DNA of 64,000 bases from Hydractinia symbiolongicarpus. Lineage: Eukaryota; Cnidaria; Hydrozoa; Anthoathecata; Hydractiniidae. The position numbers were made by a program, and so were the translations under genes. Within the stretch, counting starts at the first letter, position 1, and the number at the start of each line of letters is the position of its first letter. The notes beneath the pieces were generated by a model that searched no databases, was not told the origin of the DNA, and saw nothing but the letters and a program-made list of their open reading frames with translations. The stretch lies in the NCBI RefSeq assembly GCF_029227915.1, contig NC_079875.1, positions 30,222,001 to 30,286,000 on the forward strand. Reading direction: 5' to 3'. Shown here piece after piece: positions 22,406-32,785 of the stretch.

Positions 22406-23726
22406 ATGCCTGCAATACGTACAAGAATACGCGATTTCTTAAGAAGAGTTCAGTGTACGTTCGTTTGCTGTGGTTCGAAAATTACCATCTCAAAATCTAC
22501 GTTGGACATAGAGGATGGGGAGAATAGAACAACAACAGAGTCAACAACAACAACAACAACAGCACTCATCCCCCACAAGAACTTCAGACAAAAGTATTTC
22601 ACACTCTGCTTATTCAAAAGAAAATATAGATAAATTATTAAAGAATTTGTATTATTCGATTGGTTCTCCCTCTAGTTTCAGCAGCGTTCAAAGATTATAC
22701 AAAGCTGCAAGTGAAAGGGATTCTTCTATTACTTTTGATGAAGTTGAAAAGTGGTTGAAAGGGCAATTAGCTTATTCACTTCACAAACCTATCACAAGAA
22801 GTTTCAAGACAAGACCAGTTGTAGTTTATCACATTGATGAACAGTGGCAAATAGATTTAGTTGATCTTAGCAAATTGTCAAAATCAAATAAGGGTTTCAA
22901 ATTTCTTATGGTCATTATTGATGTCCTCTCGAAGTATGCTTGGCTTGAACCGTTGAAAACTAAAACTGGTATTGAGATAACTAAAGCATTACAAAAAGTT
23001 TTCAAAAGAAGCAAAAGAACACTTAAAGTTATTCAAACGGACAAGGGTACAGAATTTCTAAATTCAAATGTTCGATCTTTGTTGAAATCGAGAAATATAA
23101 AACTATTCACCACATTCAGCGAAAGAAAAGCTTCAGTGGTTGAAAGGTTGAATAGGACATTGAAAGCTCGAATGTGGCGTTACTTTACGAAATTTCAAAC
23201 AAGAAAGTATGTAGATGTATTACAAGATCTAGTATCAGGTTACAATAAAAGCTATCACAGATCTATAAAATGTCGCCGAATCGATGTTAGTAAAGACAAT
23301 GAAGTGGAAATTTGGATAAACTTGTATGAGAATAGACTGCACCCTATAAAAACAATTAACAAGAGCAAAAAGAAGAAGGAAAAATCAATCAATGTAGATG
23401 ATACAGTTCGCATAAGCATCGAACGTGGTGTTTTTAGAAAGGGTTACCTACAAGGTTGGAGTGAGGAATTGTTTGTGGTGTCTCATATTCTACCAGGTAA
23501 TCCAACTGTCTATAAATTGAAAGATCAGTCTGATGAAGTAATAAATGGAGTGTTTTATGAACAAGAACTTCAGAAGGTTCCTGCTCCCGAAAGGTATCGC
23601 ATTGAGAAAGTGATACGTAAAAAGACTGATAAGAAAACTGGTCGCATTTTCTACCTGGTCAAGTGGCAGGGTTATTCAAGTAAGTTCAATAGCTACGTGC
23701 CTGAGGAAGATATTGAACGCCAGTAA
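22406..23726 (+). pseudogene. Polinton retroviral-type integrase with C-terminal chromodomain; frame break in CAA repeat
   Basis: DDE integrase that would insert the element and create the 6-bp duplication. The core domain shows WQIDLVDL (first Asp), VIQTDKGTEF (second Asp) and SVVERLNRTLK (Glu). The last ~45 residues form a chromodomain (YRIEKVI, then FYLVKWQGY), which in other elements targets chromatin. The long frame runs 22,515-23,726 (403 aa). A better N terminus (MPAIRTRIRDFLRR, with CCGSK) is in another frame from ATG 22,406, and the two meet in a CAA/ACA repeat at about 22,520-22,562. A repeat-length change therefore probably broke the original frame; initiation at 22,515 could still give the catalytic core. 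Confidence 0.9.
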
Positions 23727-23732
23727 AACAAA

Positions 23733-24614
23733 ATGTCCCAATTCTATATTGTACTACCAAGCAATAGTTCGATGTTAACATTCCCAGATAACAAAACATC
23801 TAGTTTCAAAGTTAACCTACCAAAACCGATTGAATTGGATCCTACAAAGTGGGAGGTTGCTCTATCTGAAATACAATTTCCTCATTCATGGTATAATATC
23901 AGAGAAGATCACAACACAATAGTGAAAAATATGAAAAATCCAACCATGGAAGAAATAAATATCTTATTTCCCCCACTCAATGGGGAAGATATTAACACTG
24001 AGAACGAAAAAAGAAAAAAGTTATTGACAAGTATAGAAGACGATAGTTCATATCACCTTTCCTATCGTACAGAGTTGAAAGTTCCTAGTGGACATTATTC
24101 GTCTGTCAAACAGATCATTGAAGAGTTGGAGAAAACAGAGGTCAAATTGTTGAGACAGACAAAATATCATTTCAGTGAACGTTCGAATAGCACATCCATT
24201 CAACTGGAAAAAGAATGCGAATTAAAATTTGATAATGCTGGCAGCGATATTGCACATTGTCTCGGATTTGAAGCAAATAAACTTATAGATTCATCGATTG
24301 GAGCAGTGAGGGGAATGTCAACTTCCACTACTCATCGTTATAGTACTATCTATTGCTACACAAACATCATTCAAAACCAAAATACTGGCGATTTCAACGT
24401 ACCCCTCCTACGTGTTATACCTGTTCAGTCCAACTATGGTGATTATGTATGCAAAAGTTATGACAGACCACATTTTCTACCATTAAGCAGAGGACACATA
24501 CAAGTTATAAATATAGATTTAAGAGGTGACGCAGGAGAATTGATTTCATTTGAGTCTGGGAAGGTGATAGTGACACTTGTATTCAGACGGAAACAAGCAA
24601 AGTTTTATAGTTAG
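23733..24614 (+). CDS. Polinton minor capsid (penton-like) protein
   Basis: 293 residues, start only 6 bp after the integrase stop. The N terminus MSQFYIVLPSNSSM, the segment KWEVALSEIQFPHSWYNI (~42-60) and the C-terminal beta-rich end (GKVIVTLVFRRKQ) match the pattern of the Polinton minor capsid protein, a single jelly-roll that forms vertices. The middle contains FDNAGSDIAHCLGF, typical of this family. Intact, with no stops. The assignment rests on motif memory and gene order (integrase, minor capsid, small basic protein, major capsid). Confidence 0.78.
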   Translation: MSQFYIVLPSNSSMLTFPDNKTSSFKVNLPKPIELDPTKWEVALSEIQFPHSWYNIREDHNTIVKNMKNPTMEEINILFPPLNGEDINTENEKRKKLLTSIEDDSSYHLSYRTELKVPSGHYSSVKQIIEELEKTEVKLLRQTKYHFSERSNSTSIQLEKECELKFDNAGSDIAHCLGFEANKLIDSSIGAVRGMSTSTTHRYSTIYCYTNIIQNQNTGDFNVPLLRVIPVQSNYGDYVCKSYDRPHFLPLSRGHIQVINIDLRGDAGELISFESGKVIVTLVFRRKQAKFYS

Positions 24615-24616
24615 TC

Positions 24617-25033
24617 ATGAGACACTCAAATTATTCCTTTCATCATTCACCCTACCATTGGTCACAATATGGTGCAGGAATACCCGTTTTTCGGGGTGGT
24701 GCTATACAAAGAGGGTATGGTCTTGGTGGAATATTTCGTGGATTATTACGAAGTGCTGCACCTGTTCTCAAGAAGGGATTAATCGACGTTGGAAAAAGAG
24801 CTGTGAAAACAAGTATGGAAACACTAAGTGACATAGCAAATGGAGAGAGTGCTAAGGTGGCACTCAAAAGAAGAGCAAAACAAAATCTAAATGAAATGGT
24901 TGCAACAGCTCTGCACAATAAAAAACGAAAAGCAACATCCAATTCCCTCATTCACTCTCAGTCTGTGAAAGGTAGAGCATCTCGTAAAGTGCCTTCGAAA
25001 AAGAGAAAACGCGAGACATTTGGTATACTTTAA
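24617..25033 (+). CDS. Small basic glycine-rich Polinton protein (core/virion protein candidate)
   Basis: 138 residues. It starts 2 bp after the preceding stop and ends 3 bp before the major capsid start, so the three genes are tightly packed. The N terminus is aromatic/His-rich, then GLGGIFRGLLRSAAPVLKKG (~35-54) forms an amphipathic-looking helix. An Ala/Lys-rich helix and a strongly basic tail (VPSKKRKRE) follow. Composition suggests a nucleic-acid-binding or capsid-internal protein targeted to the nucleus. No enzymatic motif is present. Confidence 0.7.
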   Translation: MRHSNYSFHHSPYHWSQYGAGIPVFRGGAIQRGYGLGGIFRGLLRSAAPVLKKGLIDVGKRAVKTSMETLSDIANGESAKVALKRRAKQNLNEMVATALHNKKRKATSNSLIHSQSVKGRASRKVPSKKRKRETFGIL

Positions 25034-25036
25034 GGT

Positions 25037-26350
25037 ATGGCTAAAACAAATTCAAGTCATCTTGAATGCACCTTATCTGATACCGATGTTTTCACACCTG
25101 CATTTGTTCAATCTGATATTGAACATGGCTGTTTTGAAGATATTTTTCCGATAACTAACCTTGATGATAATGGTCCAGTTGAGTTTAGTATTGACAATGC
25201 AACGAATAAGTTTTTGCATTTAGTCAGCAGCACATTGAATGTTAAATGTCGAGTTACTAAAGCAGATGGAACAAATCTTACAGCAACAGATGGTGCTGTT
25301 GCACTAATAAATTATCCTATTTCATCACTATTCAGTCAAGTAGATGTGAGTATTGGAGGAAGTATTATTTCCTCTTCCACTAACACCTATTCATATAGAG
25401 CTTTTATCGAGACATTGTTGAACTATGGAGAAGAAGCTAAAAAGAGCCAATTGACGATGGGGTTGTTTGCAAAGGATACTAGTGGACATATGGATGCAAG
25501 CGATGCAGCAGCTGGAGATAATGCTGGTTTAGTGAAAAGGCAGGGATACACTGCACGGAGTAGAATTGTTGAGCTTTCAGGAAGATTACACTGTGATATA
25601 TTCAATCAAGGTCGCCTGTTGCTCAATGGTCTATCTCTTAAAATTACACTACATAGAAATAAGGATGCTTTTTGTTTAATGACTAATGGAGATAATCCTG
25701 ATGTCAAAGTAAAATTTGTGGATGTGTCCCTTCGATTACGAAAATTACAACTCACTCCCAAGAAATTTGAAATGATACAAACTAGTTTGGAGCGAACTCC
25801 AGCCTGCTATCCAATCAATCGAGTACAAATTAAAACGCACTCTTTGGCTGCTGGTTTAACAAGTTTGAATTGGGACAATGCTATTCTCGGAAAACTACCC
25901 AATCGTTTATTCATCGCATTCGCAGACAATGATGCTCATACAGGTTCCTACGTGAAAAACCCTTTTAACTTCAAACATTTCAATGTTACATCCATTGGTG
26001 TTTATGTCAATGGGGAGTCACTACCAGCTAATCCTATGAAGTTAAATTTCCCTGGCGGACATTATTTACAAGGCTATCGAAGCCTTTTCACTGCAACTGG
26101 TAAAATAAATAGAGACGAAGGTTTGGACATTAATCGAGAAGAATATTCAGATGGTTATAGTTTATTTGGCTTCGACCTGTCACCTTCTCTTTGTAACGGA
26201 GAACACTACGAACCTCAAAGACAAGGAAGTATTCGAATCGCATTAGAGTTTGGAACTGCCCTACCTAATACGATTACAGTTTTCATGTATGCAGATTTCG
26301 AAAACACAATCCATGTGAATAAGGCGAGAAATATCTTGAAGGATTTTTAA
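25037..26350 (+). CDS. Polinton major capsid protein (double jelly-roll)
   Basis: 437 residues from ATG 25,037. Characteristic segments are VEFSIDNATNKFLHLVSSTL (~50-69), SSLFSQVDVSIGG (~97-109), STNTYSYRAFIETLLNYG (~114-131) and FAFGT-like strands near the end (RIALEFGTALP). This matches the F54H12.2-like Polinton protein group, which I take to be the double jelly-roll major capsid protein that tiles the virion shell. The length is within the range of compact double jelly-roll capsids. Intact. Confidence 0.82.
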   Translation: MAKTNSSHLECTLSDTDVFTPAFVQSDIEHGCFEDIFPITNLDDNGPVEFSIDNATNKFLHLVSSTLNVKCRVTKADGTNLTATDGAVALINYPISSLFSQVDVSIGGSIISSSTNTYSYRAFIETLLNYGEEAKKSQLTMGLFAKDTSGHMDASDAAAGDNAGLVKRQGYTARSRIVELSGRLHCDIFNQGRLLLNGLSLKITLHRNKDAFCLMTNGDNPDVKVKFVDVSLRLRKLQLTPKKFEMIQTSLERTPACYPINRVQIKTHSLAAGLTSLNWDNAILGKLPNRLFIAFADNDAHTGSYVKNPFNFKHFNVTSIGVYVNGESLPANPMKLNFPGGHYLQGYRSLFTATGKINRDEGLDINREEYSDGYSLFGFDLSPSLCNGEHYEPQRQGSIRIALEFGTALPNTITVFMYADFENTIHVNKARNILKDF

Positions 26351-26364
26351 ACTGTGAAACACAT

Positions 26365-26883
26365 ATGATGAATACCCTAGAATTGGAAACACTACTCAAC
26401 ACAGAACTATTCAAGAACAAATTTCCAATTAGGAGTGTATTTTCTCTAGATCAATTGTTAGAATTAAGTAATTCGCATATAAATGATATGAATTTTTTGT
26501 TCATTTGTAATGATCAACCGAAAGAAATGCCTGGTAGCCACTGGTTTCTCGTGTTGAGAAGAAATGGAGAATTGTTTTTTCTAGATTCTTTAGCTCGCAC
26601 TGCTCATCATTATGGTATAGAAATAAAGTTAAAAGAGATCGGAAATGTTATTTATTATCTTCATTTTCCTTTGCAAAGCCCTTGGTCTAGTGTTTGTGGA
26701 GAGTATTGTTTGACCTTCAGTTGCCTCTTATCAGACTACACAGTTCAATTGAGTCAAATACTCAATCTCTTTTCCTGTGATTTGGAAGAAAATGATATGA
26801 AAGTGAAATATTTTGTATCAAGTGTTTTCCCTAATTACAAACAAAGCGATGATTACGCAGAGCATCAATATTGGGCAACATAA
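26365..26883 (+). CDS. Polinton adenain-like cysteine protease
   Basis: 172 residues. The catalytic His lies in GSHWFLVL (~55), an acidic residue follows in ELFFLDSL, and the oxyanion Gln and nucleophile Cys lie in LQSPWSSVCGEYCLTF (~108-123), the order seen in adenovirus proteases and Ulp1 relatives. Its expected role is maturation cleavage of capsid proteins. The first ATG at 26,365 is followed immediately by another at 26,368; either may start. Last gene of the rightward cluster, 14 bp after the capsid gene. Confidence 0.85.
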   Translation: MMNTLELETLLNTELFKNKFPIRSVFSLDQLLELSNSHINDMNFLFICNDQPKEMPGSHWFLVLRRNGELFFLDSLARTAHHYGIEIKLKEIGNVIYYLHFPLQSPWSSVCGEYCLTFSCLLSDYTVQLSQILNLFSCDLEENDMKVKYFVSSVFPNYKQSDDYAEHQYWAT

Positions 26884-27346
26884 CTAAGATAGAAAAATAA
26901 ATAAATAGAAAAAAAAAAATCTTACTTTTCTAAGAGTTCTTCGTAGTAGTTAATTTTTTCCAAGTTATGAATGACAATAAAAAAGTCCTTCGTTGACTTT
27001 TTCCAAGGTGTGATCAATAATAAGATCAATACCACAAAATACTTCTTCTCACTCTCAAAAGTTTTATTTTTTAATTTTATAAGATAGTGAATAAATATTA
27101 ATATTGATAATTTCTATCAACACGACTAACCTCTGTGTAAGCAAACGTAGAATGACTGAAAAAAAGTCACTTCTTCAGTTCAAGTTTTTCGAAATAATTA
27201 GTAAAAACCTCACTTCTCATCATTGTGTACTATTACTAACAGTTTTTGTGAGAAAAAATACAAATATCATAAATTGTTTATTTATTTATTTATTTATTTA
27301 TTTCCCTACAAACAAATGTAATAATATATACAAATTCCTTGTTTAC
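26884..27346. other. Convergent intergenic region with A/T-rich 3' signals
   Basis: Lies between the protease (plus) and the orphan gene (minus). It contains 'aataaataaataga' after the protease stop and TTTA tandem repeats near 27,278-27,303 that would be AATAAA-type polyadenylation signals for the minus-strand gene. Confidence 0.5.
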
Positions 27347-27985
27347 TCAAAAGAAATTGTCTGTAGCAGTCACCTTGACTTTATTCATCAAAAATCCAGC
27401 ATTTTCTCCAGAAACAAAATCGAATCTATTGTTAATGTACTTCAATAACCTTACAGCTTCCGACACAAATAAATATACCCCGCTAATTATCTCGCCATTA
27501 CTGTAGTTGAATAAAGTTATCTTTGGATATTTTCCATCTGCCATTACTCCAATACGAACGGATGTATTCGTCTTCGATGTACCAAGAGTCTCAATGTTGA
27601 TACATAACAGTTTACTGTTAGTCTTTTTAGTTTTCTCATTTCGAAGTTCGAGATTATAATCAGCTTTACTTGAATATTCGCTCCAAATTGATAAAACGTT
27701 ATCAAAAATTTTATCCTCAACATAACAAGACTTTGCTCTCAAAGTGGTTTCTTGAGCATGAATCAGCTTTATCATCGAAAAAAATATATCTTGAATTGAC
27801 TTGATACCTTTCATTCCAAAAACAGCAAACTGATCATCTCCATAGCAGGAACGAACGATACAAGTGTCTTCTGGATCACCTTCTCTAGCATATACTACTT
27901 TTTGATTCGATAGACTCTTTGCAAACTGTTTACCTCCAGTTAAAAAACGCTGTGTACCATCAGAGAGTTTAGTAGCCATCTTCAA
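27347..27985 (-). CDS. Orphan Polinton gene beside the right terminal repeat
   Basis: 212 residues, intact, on the minus strand 340 bp from the right terminal repeat; start at 27,985 or the better-context Met at 27,979 (MATKLSDGTQRF). Mixed alpha/beta composition: EGDPEDTCIVRSCYGDDQF (~35-53), a Lys-rich stretch (~115-125), and a beta-rich second half with SVRIGVMADGKYPKITLF (~143-160). No signal peptide or membrane segment is apparent, and I see no motif I recognise. Its position outside the morphogenesis cluster and opposite orientation suggest an independently controlled accessory or host-interaction gene, but the function is unknown. Confidence 0.65.
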   Translation of the reverse strand: MKMATKLSDGTQRFLTGGKQFAKSLSNQKVVYAREGDPEDTCIVRSCYGDDQFAVFGMKGIKSIQDIFFSMIKLIHAQETTLRAKSCYVEDKIFDNVLSIWSEYSSKADYNLELRNEKTKKTNSKLLCINIETLGTSKTNTSVRIGVMADGKYPKITLFNYSNGEIISGVYLFVSEAVRLLKYINNRFDFVSGENAGFLMNKVKVTATDNFF

Positions 27986-28185
27986 ATAAGTGTAATTTAC
28001 AGATGATACATTTTTTGAGGGAGGAAGAGTCTTTTTATAGGGTAATTCGCTAGCTAAAATACCTAGCTATATAAGAACAATACCCTGAATACCCCTGCCT
28101 AGCCAACATTAGAACAAGGTACTTATCCAAGGAAAATTTTAATTATCTAGCCAGCGAATCTAGTTGGTCAGTACCAGAAAAAATA

Positions 28186-28426
28186 CTGGAACAATAGAAG
28201 CTGCATACCTTAGGGATCTAGCTTTAATAACCTAGCTAGCAAATCTTGCAGCCAGGTGTGCCAGGAAGCTATGTAACCAACATGACAATAGGACAATAGA
28301 AGCTGCATACCTTAGGGACCTAGCTTTAATTACCTAGCTAGCAAATCTAGCTGGCCAGGTGTGCCAGGAAGCTAGGTAATCAACAAAACAATAGAATAGA
28401 AGCTGCATACCTTAGGGACCTAGCTT
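28186..28426. repeat. Tandem ~100-bp repeats in the right Polinton end
   Basis: 'gaagctgcatacctta' recurs at about 28,198, 28,299 and 28,399, each followed by 'gggacctagcttta' or a close variant and 'ctagctagcaaatct'. The left end has only one such unit, so the right end has expanded by tandem duplication. Confidence 0.8.
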
Positions 28427-28542
28427 TAATTACTTTGGGACCTAGCTATAAACTAGCTAGGGTAATTACCTGGAGATAATTACTCTCCATTGTTTAAGAT
28501 AATTGCTTTCTTTTGTTCCAGAAACCTCATTTGCTATCTACT
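28327..28542 (-). repeat. Polinton right terminal inverted repeat
   Basis: 216 bp, reverse complement of 14,856-15,074; the outermost bases are GCTATCTACT before the target duplication. Confidence 0.9.
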
Positions 28543-28548
28543 AGGACT
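28543..28548. repeat. Polinton target-site duplication, right (AGGACT)
   Basis: Exact second copy of the bases at 14,850-14,855. Confidence 0.9.
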
Positions 28549-28835
28549 GCTATATTCAAATCAAAATAAAAAGAGATGTCCATTTATCCCGTTACGTACT
28601 TATATGTTAGACGCTTTCTAACTTGCATATATTACACGCTCTTTAGAGAAATAGTGCAGATGATCTTAGTCAACCACCCAGAAAGGTATGTTCAGTGCTT
28701 CTTAGGTATGTTCAGTGCTTATTTCCTGAGATGTTAATATATAAAACTAGCATTCTTGTTTATTGAATTTTTGTACGATTGCTTAAACTAAAACTTTTGC
28801 TTGTTATTTCAATTTTATCAATGATTTCATTGTAG

Positions 28836-30261
28836 GAAGGGCAAAAAACTGTAATTGAGGTAGAAGGTGAGCACACTTACAATGAGAAGTATAACCTTTT
28901 ATCAATAAACGTGTATTGTGACACAATTATTTTTATAGTATTAAAACAGCCTTACATGATTATCAGAGATCGTGAAAAGTAAGTAGCGCTCTTCTTTCTT
29001 GTGTAGTTTTAACGTGTTCAGTAAATAAAAATAATAATGATTTGGCTTTATTACAACCTGAATCTCATGATTAAATTTGAATTGCTACCGTTAACGTATT
29101 GTTAATATGCCTGTTTCTTTATTATGTTTTTAGTTTGTTCAGTTCATATCTAAATTAGTATCTTTAGAGTCTTCGTGTTTTAATTTTATGCTAACTACAG
29201 CTTTTTAGCTGTTTCTGGAAAAGCATCACTTGGTGCTTTGCAGCTAGTGGCCGGCAAAAAAATATTTTTTATAGTATGACAAATCAACAACGTAGAAAAT
29301 GCCTAGATGTATTTTTTACAATTCCTGCATTACACGTTGTGTTGAAAGATAACCGTATTTTGACCTGAGCCTCAATTTTCTTTGCAAAATGACTGAATAT
29401 AGGCTCAAATTTTCTTATTTTTTTCTTAATTTTTATTCCTCTTTGTTTTCTTTATAAATAACTACGATATTTTATCGACATTTGAAATTACATTTTTATT
29501 AAGAAAAAAAGACCTCTTTTTTATTTTGGGATAAAACTTTGTTAGTAATTAATTCCACTATTTTGAATACATTTTGCCTCCAGAGATCCATGAATGCTGT
29601 ATAGCTAATTTACCGAAAAAAAAGAAACTTGATTGTGTTCTTCTGAAAATACGGTGATTTTGGTAACTGTAAATCTAAATATCAAGGTCTTTAAAAATTG
29701 AATCTTGACAAGCTGAAACTGGGGATTTTCCTAAAATGTTTTTACGATTTCAAGGTTTTTGAGCGTCATCTAATAATCTACGCATTTGTAAAAGGAAGCG
29801 CAAAAGTATTCGTTTTATCATAACTCCAACAACGTCTCTTAAGATCCTTTCTATTAATGTTCACGTAATAAATATGTTCTTCCTAGACCTCAAGATGTTG
29901 CCGATGATGGCTTTTGTGAATGTTGCAAGATACGTTACACATCACTACAGCAGCTATATGTATGCTATGACCCCTTTTTTTTTGTAGACCAAATCTGTTT
30001 CTTGGATACAAGAGTTATATTGATGGAAAAAATAAAGTTGATAGTTTTTTGACAGAAAGACTCGTTTAGCAATTGTTATTGTTTTGATAGCACCTCGACA
30101 GTGATCGTCATAAAAGCTTCGTTACTAATAAAGAAAATTATTATAAAGTAGACCAGTTGATAGCTAAAGGAGTTAGTTTTGACGACTTTGTCGAAGCATG
30201 CAAGAAGAAAGCTGCTAAAAAGTATGTACTTAGAAATAATAGGAATTGTGATTTTAGAGAG
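28836..30261 (+). CDS. Probable Dbf4-type protein (Cdc7 kinase activator), partial exons
   Basis: Dbf4/ASK activates Cdc7 kinase at replication origins. Three exon-like pieces are in compatible phase. The first, 28,939-28,978 (possibly open back to an acceptor at 28,836), reads LKQPYMIIRDREK, like motif M. The second, 29,887-29,959, carries DDGFCECCKIRYTSLQQ. The third, 30,091-30,261, begins HLDSDRHKSF and continues KVDQLIAKGVSFDDFVE. Together exons 2 and 3 form the Dbf4-type zinc finger C-x2-C...H-x5-H and its following hydrophobic segment. The donor of exon 2 appears to be GTATGC after two extra residues (LY), giving a slightly long C-to-H spacing; a donor exactly after QQ would be non-canonical. 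The N-terminal BRCT-like region and C terminus were not found. The gene starts a few hundred bases right of the Polinton insertion, so upstream exons may lie beyond the element. Confidence 0.7.
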
Positions 30262-32129
30262 GTATGTTATATTATAAGTAGAAACATGAAACTACACATT
30301 TAGTATGTTGTATTAGTTCATCAAAGTGATAATAGTATGACACATTAACAGAAGTGAATGTCAGTGATTTAGAACAACTCTTACGAGGAAAATTATTAGA
30401 AGCAGATACGTTTTATTCTTTCTCAGTCATAATATATAATAGTCTTTTTATTTTAACTATTAGGTTTTGATAAAGAAAAATAAATCTTCAGGACATTCTC
30501 CATATAAATAATTAGCTATCATTTTTTGCGTGCATTTCCAAATATATGTGAAAAAACGCTAATATTTTTTCATCTCACGCTAATATTTTGGCTTCATAAT
30601 TTTTGGGCGTCGGTTTTTTTACTTCGATTTCTTAGTGATATCCGTCGTTTCGTAGTTCATAAGCAAAAACGATATGTCCCAATTAGAGTTATGATTTGTT
30701 ACATTCGCTTTTTTGCATCAGCATCATGTCAAGTACCTATCTGTTTTTAATAAAAATTTCTGGTGCTGTGTATAAAAGAAGATTGGTCCAAACTCCAGTT
30801 AATCTGCTAACGACAAGATGATCTCATCCTTGGACTAGCATTCAGATTCGCGTGCAAATTCACTATATCAAGTTGAGTAAAAAGAAAATCTGGGATGCCA
30901 GTTAGTAATAGGACGTTAACTTTTGAGTAAGCTGGTTTTAAATAGAAGCGTCTACAGTGATAAATCTAATTGTAAGTATTTTTAGTCTATTAGTCTAAGT
31001 TACCTAGTTAGTAAACCAGCTACACAGTTTAAACAGTAGTTGCAATACGAATTAGAACTTATTATTATTATTTAGTACAGTTTAAAGGGTTAAAAACTCA
31101 AAGTAGTAGTATTATATGACAATATATAATGACAACATACACTTATCGGTTAAAAATTGATAATCCGTATTATAATCTACATCGATTTTAGGTGCTAGCT
31201 TAATTGCAAAGATGATTCACTAGCGAAAGTGTAGGGAGTCAGAAGACTATATATGGAATAGGAACATCTTGTTCAGAGCTGCTAAAATTTATCTGTTCTT
31301 CCATCCGCGATATTTATTGAACATTTGCAACAAACATGCATCAAACATTCGCAATAAGATGAAAATAAATTTATACAAGTCATTGACTTGATCAAATCAT
31401 GGCTTGAAATTCATTAAAAGTATTATAGAACATTCAGTTTATTGTTAAGTTTTGCTATAAATGTTTTTCTATTTACAAAACATAGCATTTTAATTGTAAT
31501 TCATATTTCTTCTTATTGGAAAAAGAGTATATTTTATTATATATTTTTGGCTCTTTACAAAGACAAGGTTGTCACGCATGTCAGAAAATTTGAGTGAGGA
31601 ACAACGATGTTTTATGATCTCGCACGTTTGTGTCTAAAATACTACCTCGTAGCCAGAACAATTTACCTAGGACTTGTGACCAATTTAGCCTGCTAGCATT
31701 TTAACAAAGTTTAAAAACAAATTGATGGTGTAGCTATAAGCTCCCCTTAAGGCCTACGTTAGCAAGTATTTTGAAAAGTTGTCCTACAGAATTTACGCAT
31801 ATCTTATATAGACGTTATGTAGACGTAAAGGTGATTCCTTAGTAAATAATTTATTTAGGAAATCTACGTTTGGTGGTGTTTTTGTTGTAACAATTTTATT
31901 AGTGTATGAAAAACTTTCTATGATTCCTAGTAGATATTGCACGAAAGGATATCGACTTTAATAGTTTGATGAAAGAAGAAGCTAAACATTTACACGCTTC
32001 CTCAAGTTTACCCGCAAGCTCAGAACCCTTTTACCTTCTTTAACAAAAATAGTCAAATATGTTTTCCATCCTGGAATTTGGCATTGGAAATCTGCGAGTG
32101 ATGATGTGAATTAATCCCAACATCACTCG
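30262..32129. other. Non-coding, perhaps introns or 3' region of the Dbf4-like gene
   Basis: AT-rich. A stretch at about 30,354-30,420 (VNVSDLEQLLRGKLLEADTF in one frame) looks coding-like and follows an 'acag' acceptor, but its phase does not fit the previous donor. Nothing else is supportable. Confidence 0.35.
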
Positions 32130-32302
32130 TGAATTCTCAAGGCTTCACTTGATTTACAACATACTGTATACTTGTACTAAAGTGCTCCACCTGACCGTGT
32201 GGCTCAGGTCACGGCTTATTAAGCGCTCCACAGAGCGTTTATCGCCAATCACACCTTGACTTGTGGCTTACCCGGCGTTTCGACGCCGGGTTTCCCGGCT
32301 AG
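32130..32302 (+). mobile_element. Helitron 3' end fragment
   Basis: Matches the reverse complement of the 3' ends of the Helitrons at 46,045 and 47,712. It includes the terminal hairpin (cccggcgt / acgccggg, about 32,271-32,290), then 'tttcccgg' and terminal CTAG at 32,299-32,302. The 5' end was not found, so it is truncated or too diverged. Confidence 0.8.
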
Positions 32303-32785
32303 ATTGGTTATATTATTAAACAAGTCACTCCTAATGACGTCACCTAAACTCCAAACAATTGGGTGTTTGCATTTTTAACTCTAGGAAAGTGAACTTCAAA
32401 ATATTACAATTTTGCAAACTTTTTCTTCAATTTATGAGGATCTGACCGTAAATTTTGCATACAAGTGACTGATAGCGACGGGTAACAGTAGTGACTTGTT
32501 ACGTATATGACCGCTCAAGCAATTATATAGGCACGTGTATATTACCTTTTTCATAATGCTGCAAGCGCTACACTCTCTGCTGCATTTAGTTATACATCGA
32601 AAGCTAAGATCAAAAGAATTACGAAATAACAGTCAAATTGAACATTGCGACGTTAATAAAATTAAAATACCGTCAAATAGCTGGACGTTAAAGCCTCTAT
32701 CACTTTACTGTAAGGCCAAATAAGTTAAAAACAATTAAAAATGACTAACGTTATCTCACGCGTGGGTAACTAGGAGCGGCTTGTT

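Larger units (their letters stand above)
14856..28542. mobile_element. Polinton/Maverick element, complete ends, 13.7 kb
   Basis: A self-synthesising DNA transposon or virus-like element. It is bounded by terminal inverted repeats starting 5'-AGTAGATAGC and a perfect 6-bp target duplication. It carries the full Polinton hallmark set: protein-primed B-family polymerase (minus strand), packaging ATPase, retroviral-type integrase with chromodomain, penton-like and major capsid proteins, and adenovirus-type cysteine protease, plus small accessory proteins. Left-arm genes are polymerase and zinc-finger ORF (minus) and a SIM-motif protein (plus). The morphogenesis genes run head-to-tail on plus from 20.1 to 26.9 kb, with gaps as small as 2-14 bp. 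A minus-strand orphan gene sits beside the right repeat. Polymerase, integrase and the left plus-strand gene have frame breaks, so present autonomy is doubtful. Confidence 0.95.

Noticed and set aside
24652-24951. 99-codon minus-strand frame opposite the 138-aa Polinton protein
   Set aside because: Antisense of a basic protein gene packed between two capsid genes; no support.
30526-30750. 74-codon plus frame rich in Phe/Leu/Ile
   Set aside because: AT-rich chance frame; hydrophobic composition without motifs.
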